Origin: Thermoanaerobacterium xylanolyticum LX-11
GTDB lineage: Bacteria > Bacillota > Thermoanaerobacteria > Thermoanaerobacterales > Thermoanaerobacteraceae
DNA length: 64,000 bases
Reading direction: 5' to 3'
Assembly (NCBI RefSeq): GCF_000189775.2
Contig: NC_015555.1
Coordinates: forward strand, 2,057,001 to 2,121,000
Shown in pieces: positions 37,069 to 44,191 of this stretch. The position numbers were made by a program, and so were the translations under genes. The notes under the pieces are model-generated. The model did not search any database. It worked only from the letters and a program-made list of their open reading frames with translations, and had not been told where the DNA came from. The first letter of the stretch is position 1. Every line of letters begins with the position of its first letter.

Positions 37069-38106
37069 CTAACTTTTAATATCTCTATAAATTTTGCTAA
37101 AAAGTTCTGCTATGTATGGATCAAATTGAGTTCCTGCATTCTTTTTTATCTCTAAAATTGCCTGGTCAATTTTTAGTGCTTTTCTATATATGCGGTCATT
37201 TGTCATAGCATCAAAGGCATCTGCAACTGACAAAATACGGCAAAACAATGGGATCTTTTCTCCTTTCAACCCATGAGGATATCCATTTCCATCCCATCTC
37301 TCATGATGGTACAATATGTATTTTGCTATTGTCTTTAACTCTGGTATATTTGAAATAATTTCATATCCTATTTCTGGATGTTTCTTTATTTCGGTCCAAT
37401 CACTATCTGTCAACGGTTCACGCTTTTTAAGAACACTTTCGCTTATGCCTATTTTGCCTATATCGTGTAATATTGCCAAAAGAGCTAACTCATTAAGTTC
37501 TTTCATTGAAAGGTTCATTTCCTTTCCAATAATAAGACAATGGTCTTTTAGCCTCTTAGCGTGTTCCTCAGTTTCCCAACTTTTAAAATGTAATGTGGCA
37601 AGAATTGCATTGACAACAGTACTTCGATGACTCGTGTTCATTACAAACTTTTGTCTATTCATTTCTTCTTCTGCATCTTTTATTGCTTGAATAATTGAAT
37701 TCTCAGAACTACGCTTTGAAGATATTCCAACAGCTACACTCAACTGTTCATCTTTTTTGATTAACTTTATTTTAGTTGAAACAATTGTTTCAATTTTTTT
37801 TGCTGCATTTTCCATGTTGCTGTCATACATGAGTACTAAAAATTCATCTTCTCCCCATCTTGCAATAATATCATTATTTCCCAAACCATGTTTCAACTCA
37901 TTTGCAAGACTTCTTAAAAGCTTATCACCTTCTCTATACCCAAATGTATCATTAATCATTTTAATGCCATTAATATCTAGCATAACTACTGCTATTGAAG
38001 TGTTTTTAAAATTATCTAATTCGCTTAGCTTTTCTTCAACATATTTTCTGGTGTAAAGGCCCGTTAATGGATCATATATATCTATTTCCATATTTTTTGA
38101 ATCCAT
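37069..38106 (-). CDS. GGDEF plus HD-GYP protein (c-di-GMP synthesis/degradation), 345 aa
   Basis: Residues ~8-165 are a GGDEF domain (DPLTGLYTRKYVEEKL; DINGIKMINDTFGYREGDKLL; active-site motif as WGEDEF, with Glu in the second position). Residues ~175-345 are an HD-GYP phosphodiesterase with HDIGKIGI, HPEIGYEI, YHHERWDGNGYPHGLKGEKIP and DAFDAMTNDR, all ligands intact. No receiver, PAS or membrane segment is present. The HD-GYP half is predicted active; cyclase activity is uncertain because of GEDEF. ATG lies ten bases after GGAGGTG. It is the first gene of the chemosensory operon and lies downstream of a c-di-GMP riboswitch on the same strand. Confidence 0.9.
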   Translation of the reverse strand: MDSKNMEIDIYDPLTGLYTRKYVEEKLSELDNFKNTSIAVVMLDINGIKMINDTFGYREGDKLLRSLANELKHGLGNNDIIARWGEDEFLVLMYDSNMENAAKKIETIVSTKIKLIKKDEQLSVAVGISSKRSSENSIIQAIKDAEEEMNRQKFVMNTSHRSTVVNAILATLHFKSWETEEHAKRLKDHCLIIGKEMNLSMKELNELALLAILHDIGKIGISESVLKKREPLTDSDWTEIKKHPEIGYEIISNIPELKTIAKYILYHHERWDGNGYPHGLKGEKIPLFCRILSVADAFDAMTNDRIYRKALKIDQAILEIKKNAGTQFDPYIAELFSKIYRDIKS

Positions 38107-38260
38107 TTCATGCTTTCACCTCCCTCGTATAATATGATTTGTAATCAACTAAAAAGATCGATCTTTAAAAAGATTACAAAATTTAATTGAACCTTGATAA
38201 TTGAATATTGTTTTTTAATTTCGTTATTATTAGCTCTCTCAAGTGCCACTTGATACTTAT

Positions 38261-38382
38261 GCATACATCGCATAACTACTATCTATGTTTGGAATGATGG
38301 ATTGTCAAGCCCGAACGCAGTGAGTTTATTTTAGGCTTGACTATACATCGGCCAAACATATAATCTTCTATACGATGTATGC
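38261..38382 (+). ncRNA. Candidate IS110 bridge RNA: rod of three nested stems
   Basis: Three perfect nested inverted repeats: GCATACATCG/CGATGTATGC (38261-70, 38373-82), TATGTTTGG/CCAAACATA (38284-92, 38352-60) and GTCAAGCC/GGCTTGAC (38304-11, 38334-41). They leave two near-symmetric internal loops of 13/12 and 11/10 bases and a 22-base apical loop. Further stems follow at 38430-38497 and 38587-38610. IS110 transposases use an RNA from the noncoding end with internal guide loops, so this is a candidate; it could instead be an unrelated fold. Confidence 0.4.
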
Positions 38383-38723
38383 TGGATCACTGCATTTTGC
38401 ATTTGTGGTACACGAATTCCCTCTTTCTTCTTCAGGTTGTCTCTGTTAAACTATTTTTAGAATTTGGTTTCAGGGTCGCTCTGAAAACCTCCTGAAGACC
38501 CTACTTTAGGGTACTTCTCGTCTAAGACTGCACCCCTGGGATTACTCGTTTAGTTCTGACTCGCTTGCTGTCCATATCATACTCTTCCGTATGTTTCAGC
38601 ATCCATACGGTGTATCCTATGAGTATTGATATAGTTCTGATATCGCGAGGCTGTTTCTCGGTAATCTGTCAGGGATTAACCTGGTACTGGTTCTCAATTT
38701 TTTTAATGAAAGGAGGAATTTAC

Positions 38724-39957
38724 GTGCCCAGTACTTTATTCGTCGGTATAGACGTAAGCAGTCAATCTAATTCTGTTTTCTTTATTGATCAAGATGGCAA
38801 TAACCTCATTAAGAAACCTTTTTCGGTTTCTAATGATATCCCAGGTGCTTTGTATCATCTCTGAGGTGATTTCTCATGCTAACGCTATTAATGCTTCCTG
38901 TGTCAAAATTGGTATGGAAGCCACTTCTCATTATGCATGGCACCTCCATCTTCACCTGGCTTCTTCTCCTGACCTGGCACCTTTTAACCCTAAATTCTTT
39001 GTTATGAATCCAGGTGTCGTCAAGGGTTTTAAAAAGGCTTATACCTATTTGCCTAAAACTGACGATTTTGATGCCAGAATCATTGCTGATTGTGTCAGAT
39101 TCGGTAGGGTAAACCCTACTCCTATGCCTGACTTTAGGTATGCTGCGCTACAGCGCCTTACTCGTTTTAGATACCATCTGGTACAAACTATATCCAGTGA
39201 AAAGAGCAGAGCTTTGAACCTCCTTTATCTCAAGTTCTCTTCATACAAGGAAGACTGTCCTTTTAGCGACGTCTTTGGCTCAGCATCTACTTCTGTTTTT
39301 GATTCTTTTACTCCTGATGAGATCGCTGTTATGCCTGTGGAGGAACTTGTAGATTTTGTCTTGAGTCATGGCAACAATAGATTGAAAAATCCCGAAGAAA
39401 TTGCTAAGACACTTAAGTCTGCTGCTAATAGGGCATATCGTCTTAATCCTTACATGTGCGATACTGTTAGCATGACTTTGACCATGACTCTTGAAAATAT
39501 AAGATTTCTTGAGTCACAACTTAAAAAACTTGACAAAGAAATCTCTAAACAGCTTAATGGCTTTCACCAAACTCTGACTACTATTCCAGGTTTCGGTAAT
39601 GTATTAGCCGCAGGCCTTGTGGCTGAGATTGGCGATGTTAAGCGGTTTAAAAATGAATGCGCTGTAGCTAAATTTGCAGGCCTCGTGTGGAATAAATATC
39701 AATCTGGCAACTTTAGTGCTGAAGATACCTCTTTAGCTAAGTGCGGTAACCAGTATTTAAGGTACTATCTTGTAGAAGCAGCTAATTGCGTAAGGATACA
39801 CGCAAAAGAATATGCTGATTTCTACTGCAAGAAGTACAATGAGGTTACAAAACACCAGCATAAAAGAGCCCTCGTCTTAACGGCACGTAAGCTTGTAAGA
39901 CTGGTCTTTGCTATGCTGAGTAAAGGCCAAATCTACCAACCAGGAGGTAATGGATAG
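38724..39957 (+). pseudogene. IS110-family transposase with a +1 frameshift
   Basis: DEDD/RuvC-like transposase. The GTG at 38724 follows AGGAGG by seven bases and reads MPSTLFVGIDVSSQSN (first Asp) up to PGALYHL, then hits TGA at 38862-38864. The homologous continuation SEVISHANAIN...GMEATSHYAWHL begins in the next frame at the same place and runs to 39957. It contains the rest of the catalytic set (GMEAT, DDFDARIIAD) and the Tnp_IS116-type C-terminal domain (TIPGFGNVLAAGLVAEIGD; the Ser-containing region follows). Together ~411 residues, a normal length. One extra base near CATCTCTGAGG explains the break. Probably inactive unless it is a sequencing error. Confidence 0.85.
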
Positions 39958-40173
39958 ATTTAATAAGTATTTTTAACTGAATATACTCTAAGTTCCTTCC
40001 ATTATTATCCAATTTATGGTAGGTTTATTAAGTGTTGCCTTTTTTAGAGCTTTTGAGACCTTTATTTTTCAAGGTTCCAAAAAATACTACTTGACATTAC
40101 ACCGCTTGTCTCATAAATAATATTTAATTTTATTGCATCATCTTTTCTACTCTAATTTCATCGATTTATAAAT

Positions 40174-40206
40174 AAAAAAATAGGATAACCACATGGTTGC
40201 CCTATT
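40174..40206 (-). terminator. Intrinsic terminator of the c-di-GMP riboswitch
   Basis: On the minus strand AATAGG-gCAACC and GGTT-atCCTATT pair, followed by seven Ts. Its 5' arm contains GGCAACC, which can instead pair with GGTTGCC of the aptamer's closing helix. Confidence 0.85.
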
Positions 40207-40218
40207 TCAATTAGTAAG

Positions 40219-40298
40219 CTGGCAACCCGGCCATCTTAGCAGAATCTGCTTTAGACCCGTGGCTTTGCGTCCTTATCTTTCGATAAGTTTGCTCTTTT
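40219..40298 (-). promoter_or_regulatory. Cyclic di-GMP-I (GEMM) riboswitch
   Basis: Minus strand. Hallmarks in order: GCAAAC opening of P1 (40292-40287), P2 closed by a GAAA tetraloop (CTTATC-GAAA-GATAAG), GGACGCAAAGCCACGGG, the P3 arm AGCAG/CTGCT, and GATGGCCGGGTTGCC closing P1 (ends 40221). It matches the class I consensus closely. The next gene downstream on its strand, beyond the antisense IS110 element, is the GGDEF/HD-GYP gene. The rest of the gap 39958-40513 is the IS right flank and the recombinase leader. Confidence 0.93.
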
Positions 40299-40330
40299 CA
40301 AGTTCATATTGTTATTCAAAATAGTATAAT

Positions 40331-40366
40331 GTAACAATATAATCATTTTGTTACATTTAATAAGAT
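40331..40366 (+). repeat. Left recombination site: 24-bp core plus 12-bp arm
   Basis: The core (40331-40354) begins GTAACA and ends TGTTAC; it is imperfectly palindromic, with central AATC. It is the exact reverse complement of the core at 41178-41201. ATTTAATAAGAT (40355-40366) follows, and is repeated in direct orientation after the right core. It lies 33 bp upstream of the riboswitch start. Confidence 0.9.
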
Positions 40367-40513
40367 TATAATATATTTGATACATAAGCATTTTAAACAA
40401 TTAATTTAGTGTTTTTATATATATCTATATACAAATCAATGTATCTTTTTTATAATAACTATGTAATCATTTTGACATTATAGTTAAATTATTAATAATT
40501 AGGAGGAAAAATT

Positions 40514-41074
40514 ATGACAGTTGAACCTATACGAGATAAAGTTAAAATAAAGCAAATGTATTATTATTTACAAGGTAAAGATCCTAAATACGGTTTGCTT
40601 TTTAAATTTGGCTTAAATACTGGCTTAAGGATTAGTGATATTTTACCTATAAAGGTCAATGACATTTATACAAGCAATTTTAATTTTCGTGAATATCTTA
40701 CTATTAAAGAGAAAAAAACTGAAAAAGAGAAAAAAATTAAAATTAATGAATCATTAAAAAAGGAAATTGATAAATACATAAAATTAAGATGCTTAAAATA
40801 TGATGATTATTTATTTCCAAGCAATAAAGGCGGACATATAGGAAGAATTCAAAGTTACAGAATTTTAAAAGAAGCCGCTGAAATTGTTGGTGTCGAAAAT
40901 TTTGGTACTCATAGTTTGAGAAAAACTTGGGGTTATTGGAGTTATAAAACATCGCGTTATAATATAGGCTTAATAATGGATACTTTTAATCATAGTTCCC
41001 AAAAAATCACTTTAAGATATATCGGCGTAAATCAAGAACAGAAAGATGAATTATATACATTGGTTCAATTTTAA
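40514..41074 (+). CDS. Single-domain tyrosine recombinase (FimB/FimE-size), 186 aa
   Basis: Catalytic domain of a tyrosine recombinase without the usual N-terminal core-binding domain. Visible residues: Arg in GLNTGLRISDIL, Lys in the EKKTEKEKKI hairpin, H-x-x-R in THSLRKTWG, a His in DTFNHSSQ, and the nucleophile Tyr in LRYIG. The size and layout are like FimB/FimE and clostridial inverting recombinases. ATG with AGGAGG upstream. It lies alone between a perfect pair of 24-bp inverted sites, 159 bp and 103 bp from them. Confidence 0.88.
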   Translation: MTVEPIRDKVKIKQMYYYLQGKDPKYGLLFKFGLNTGLRISDILPIKVNDIYTSNFNFREYLTIKEKKTEKEKKIKINESLKKEIDKYIKLRCLKYDDYLFPSNKGGHIGRIQSYRILKEAAEIVGVENFGTHSLRKTWGYWSYKTSRYNIGLIMDTFNHSSQKITLRYIGVNQEQKDELYTLVQF

Positions 41075-41177
41075 GCAAAAAATGTCATAGAAATTTTTGT
41101 AATAAAATCTTTAAAATTTTGTTATATTATGCAGGATTTTAGATTTTTCTGTCGAATAAGAGAATATGTTGTAATAA

Positions 41178-41213
41178 GTAACAAAATGATTATATTGTTA
41201 CATTTAATAAGAT
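41178..41213 (+). repeat. Right recombination site: inverted 24-bp core plus direct 12-bp arm
   Basis: The core (41178-41201) is the perfect reverse complement of 40331-40354, with central GATT. ATTTAATAAGAT follows (41202-41213) exactly as at the left site. After it lies a hairpin, AAGATACC...GGTATCTT (41210-41233). The rest of the gap 41075-41435 shows nothing else but the aminotransferase terminator. Confidence 0.9.
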
Positions 41214-41389
41214 ACCAAATCTATGGTATCTTGGATATTTGTGTAATCTGTAGATGGTTTATTTTTTACCTGTATCCTTTCAATCCCTCCTGTACGAAAC
41301 ATTCAATCTGTTTGTTAATCTATATATCATTTCGGCAACTTTTAGTAAATTAATTGTTAAATCGATCTAAATGTTTTCTTTTCTATCGC

Positions 41390-41435
41390 AAAAAAAGTTT
41401 AAAACCCATGGGACTTATATCCATGGGTTTTAAAC
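41390..41435 (-). terminator. Terminator of the aminotransferase gene
   Basis: GTTTAAAACCCATGG and CCATGGGTTTTAAAC form a 15-bp perfect stem with a 9-base loop, followed by Ts on the minus strand. It abuts the stop codon. Confidence 0.88.
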
Positions 41436-42605
41436 TTAAAACTTCTTCATAAACTCCCTTATCCTTTTTACTGCCTCTTTTAGATTTTCCATCGATGTGG
41501 CATAAGACATTCTTATGTATCCCTCGCCATGCTCACCAAATGCGCTTCCTGGCACTGCTGCAACTTTCGCCTCATATAAAAGCTTTTTGGCAAATTCTAA
41601 CGATGTTAGTCCAGTCTCTTTGATCGATGGGAAAATGTAAAATGCTCCTTTAGGTTCAAAGCACTCAAAGCCCATATCAATTAAGCTTGAATACAAAAAT
41701 TTCCTTCTTTCATCGTATTTCTCCCGCATAAATTTTACATCGCCATCGCCATTTCTTAAAGCCTCCAATCCTGCATATTGCGATTGGGTCGATGCTGATG
41801 TGACATCGTACTGATGTATCTTTGTCATGTGCTTTACAAAATACTCCGGTGCTGCTATATAGCCAAGCCTCCATCCAGTCATGGCATAAGACTTAGAAAA
41901 GCCATTTATCAAAACAGTCCTTTCCCACATTCCAGGCAGTGACGCAAAACTTACATGCTTAAAGCCATCGTAAACCAGTTCAGAGTATATCTCATCCGTC
42001 ACAACCAGCAAATCGTGCTTTAATACTACTTCAACCAATTTCACCATTTCCTCATAAGGCATGACAGCTCCTGTTGGATTATTCGGATACGGCAAAATCA
42101 AAACCTTCGATCTCTCCGTAACATACTTTTCTAACACATCTGCTTTTAAGACAAAGTTATCTTTTTCATATGTAGGAACAAAGACAGATTTGCCACCAGC
42201 TAACTTTGTACACGGATCATAAGCCACAAATGACGGCTCAGGTATCAAAACTTCATCTCCATCTTCCACAAGAGTATTCAATGCTATGTAAATAGCCTCC
42301 GTCGCACCGATTGTGACAAGTATCTCACCATCAGGCTTATACTCTACATCACAACTTCTTTTAAGATATTTTGATATCTCTTGCCGTAATTCTATAAGCC
42401 CAGCATTTACAGTATATCCAGTTTTACCTTCTAATAATGAGGCATACGCTGCATCGATTATGTGCCTTGGTGTGACAAAATCCGGCTCCCCGATCGTCAG
42501 CGATATAGCACCAGACACTTCTTTTGCCATATTAAAAAAATATCTTATTGTAGATATCTCTATAGATTTTGCACGCTTTGAAACTCTATCTTCGAAATCC
42601 ACCAT
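41436..42605 (-). CDS. Class I/II PLP-dependent aminotransferase, 389 aa
   Basis: Fold-type I aminotransferase of the aspartate/aromatic (PatA/AspC-like) group. Key features: LTIGEPDFVTP near the N-terminus, PYPNNPTGAVM (Asn/Pro contact), DEIYSELVYDG, the PLP-lysine in GFSKSYAMTGWRLGY (about residue 235), and the carboxylate-binding Arg in GYIRMSYATS. Substrate cannot be fixed from sequence. It is monocistronic, with a strong terminator, and lies between the recombinase and the xylose cluster with no evident link to either. Confidence 0.9.
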   Translation of the reverse strand: MVDFEDRVSKRAKSIEISTIRYFFNMAKEVSGAISLTIGEPDFVTPRHIIDAAYASLLEGKTGYTVNAGLIELRQEISKYLKRSCDVEYKPDGEILVTIGATEAIYIALNTLVEDGDEVLIPEPSFVAYDPCTKLAGGKSVFVPTYEKDNFVLKADVLEKYVTERSKVLILPYPNNPTGAVMPYEEMVKLVEVVLKHDLLVVTDEIYSELVYDGFKHVSFASLPGMWERTVLINGFSKSYAMTGWRLGYIAAPEYFVKHMTKIHQYDVTSASTQSQYAGLEALRNGDGDVKFMREKYDERRKFLYSSLIDMGFECFEPKGAFYIFPSIKETGLTSLEFAKKLLYEAKVAAVPGSAFGEHGEGYIRMSYATSMENLKEAVKRIREFMKKF

Positions 42606-42775
42606 GCTCCCCCACTTTCTATAAAAACTCTTGATTCAATTATAATACACAATTTCAACAATTTAAAGCATCATAATCTTTATCCTCTCTTTTTTGTGGA
42701 AATATCTACCAATACTTCGATGACAAGAACAATAAGTACACTGCAATCCACCAATCGCATAAACGTACCTTTCAA

Positions 42776-42967
42776 ATGGTAAAAAAGCTTCAATACAAAC
42801 TATCAATACTAAAAAAGTACGAAATTAAGAGTAAAAAGATAAAAAGCATAGACATACGCAATATAAGAAAAGGCTACTGGAGAATATCCAATAGCCAAAT
42901 ACTCAATACGACCCTTATAAAAAAACACTTTGATGACGCTGACAAAATAATTTTATTCAGCTCCTGA
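42776..42967 (+). pseudogene. Relic of a group II intron maturase C-terminus
   Basis: A 63-codon frame ending ...RNIRKGYWRISNSQILNTTLIKKHF. The RKGYWR-S-S-x-L-x-x-x-L pattern is typical of the C-terminal end of group II intron reverse transcriptase/maturases. The frame extends upstream without a start or ribosome site, and no reverse-transcriptase domain is present in this 394-base gap (42606-42999). It is most likely a degraded fragment on the strand opposite its neighbours. Nothing else is visible in the gap. Confidence 0.45.
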
Positions 42968-42999
42968 TCAATTGAATGCGCTTTTATAGGCACCTTTAA

Positions 43000-44172
43000 T
43001 CAGCCAACAGCTTGAGAACGACGTGTAAGGATGTCAAATACAACAGCTAAAACAAGTATTATACCTTGTATTACGTATTGAATAGAACTTCCAAGTCCCA
43101 TTAAATCCATGCCATTGGTTAATGATGCCATAACCAAGGCACCTATTAATGAGCCTGTAACTTTACCAACACCGCCGTTTGCAGAACATCCACCGATAAA
43201 TGCACCGGCAATTGCCAGGAGCTCAAAACCTGTACCTGCTGTTGGTGAAGCACTTTGCATTCTTGATGCAAAAAGTATTCCTGAAAGTGCAGTCAAAGTT
43301 TCCATAATAACAAATGTGTAAATTAAAACATTTGCCACATTGATACCTGAAAGTTCAGCTGCTTCAGGATTACCACCAACAGCATAAATATGACGTCCAA
43401 ATGTTGTTTTGTTTAATATCACCGTAAATATTGAAACAACTACAAAGACAATAACAAATGTCCAAGAAATACCATTATTCATTGCTAAAATAAGCATTAA
43501 TGCTGCAATCAATGCAACAACAAAAGCGATTTTAGCTATGAAGAAAGGCATAGGTAAAACTTCAAAATTGTATTTTTTCTTTGTGTTACGAGCCTTAACT
43601 TGAAAGTAAATAAACAATACTATACCAATTAAACCAATTACAAGAGTTGATACTGTAAACTCACCTATTTTTCCAAAACTTGGTATAAACCCATTGCCTA
43701 TTTCATTAAAGAATTTATCAGTAATGTTAATTGTACCGCCTGCCTGAGTAGCAAGTAACAATAATCCATGGGAAGATATCATACCTGCCAAAGTTACGAC
43801 AAATGCAGGTATACCAACCTTTGCAATCAGTGTACCAAAGAACAAACCAATAACTGCACCTAAAGCCAGTACAATAAGGATTGCAAGAATAGCTGGAACA
43901 TGATAATTCATCATTAATATTGCAGCTATAGCTCCTAAAAAACCTGAAAGGAAACCGACTGACAAGTCAATTTGCCGAACAATAATTACAAGCGTCATAC
44001 CAGTAGCTAACACTGCTATATAACCCGTTTGATTTATTAAACTTGATATATTATATGGAGAAATAAACGTACCTTTAGTTAAAATAGTAAATAAAACGAA
44101 AATTACAGCTAATGCAATAAACATACCATAATCACGTATGTTTTTTCTAAGAATTACACCTAGTCCTTTCAT
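43000..44172 (-). CDS. xylH: Xylose-type sugar ABC transporter permease
   Basis: About ten membrane segments of the BPD_transp_2 (XylH/RbsC) family; marks include LINQTGYIAVLATGMTLVIIVRQIDLSVG and the GGNPEAAELSGIN loop that contacts the ATPase. The protein is 390 residues from the ATG with GAGGAGGG eight bases upstream; the longer frame adds 23 residues that overlap xylG and lack a ribosome site. Last gene of xylFGH. Xylose is inferred from XylF and the sensor cassette next door. Confidence 0.9.
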   Translation of the reverse strand: MKGLGVILRKNIRDYGMFIALAVIFVLFTILTKGTFISPYNISSLINQTGYIAVLATGMTLVIIVRQIDLSVGFLSGFLGAIAAILMMNYHVPAILAILIVLALGAVIGLFFGTLIAKVGIPAFVVTLAGMISSHGLLLLATQAGGTINITDKFFNEIGNGFIPSFGKIGEFTVSTLVIGLIGIVLFIYFQVKARNTKKKYNFEVLPMPFFIAKIAFVVALIAALMLILAMNNGISWTFVIVFVVVSIFTVILNKTTFGRHIYAVGGNPEAAELSGINVANVLIYTFVIMETLTALSGILFASRMQSASPTAGTGFELLAIAGAFIGGCSANGGVGKVTGSLIGALVMASLTNGMDLMGLGSSIQYVIQGIILVLAVVFDILTRRSQAVG

Positions 44173-44191
44173 AATATCCCTCCTCAAAATA

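Larger units (their letters stand above)
38240..40130 (+). mobile_element. IS110-family insertion sequence (ends approximate)
   Basis: A transposase gene of the IS110 type with ~480 bp of strongly folded noncoding DNA before it and ~170 bp after it. It lies antisense between the c-di-GMP riboswitch and the GGDEF/HD-GYP gene. IS110 elements lack clear terminal inverted repeats and target duplications, so I cannot fix the ends; the coordinates are estimates. The 617-base gap 38107-38723 is mostly its left end; the part near 38107-38200 holds the operon ribosome site and a palindrome AAAGATCGATCTTT (38153-38166). Confidence 0.6.

Noticed and set aside
38565-38864. A 99-codon plus-strand frame as a separate gene
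   Set aside because: Only its end, from the GTG at 38724, is coding; it is the N-terminus of the frameshifted IS110 transposase.
40472-40506. TTGACA (40472-40477) as the -35 of the recombinase promoter
   Set aside because: The matching -10 would place the start point after the ribosome site at 40501, so this pair cannot drive normal translation of the gene.
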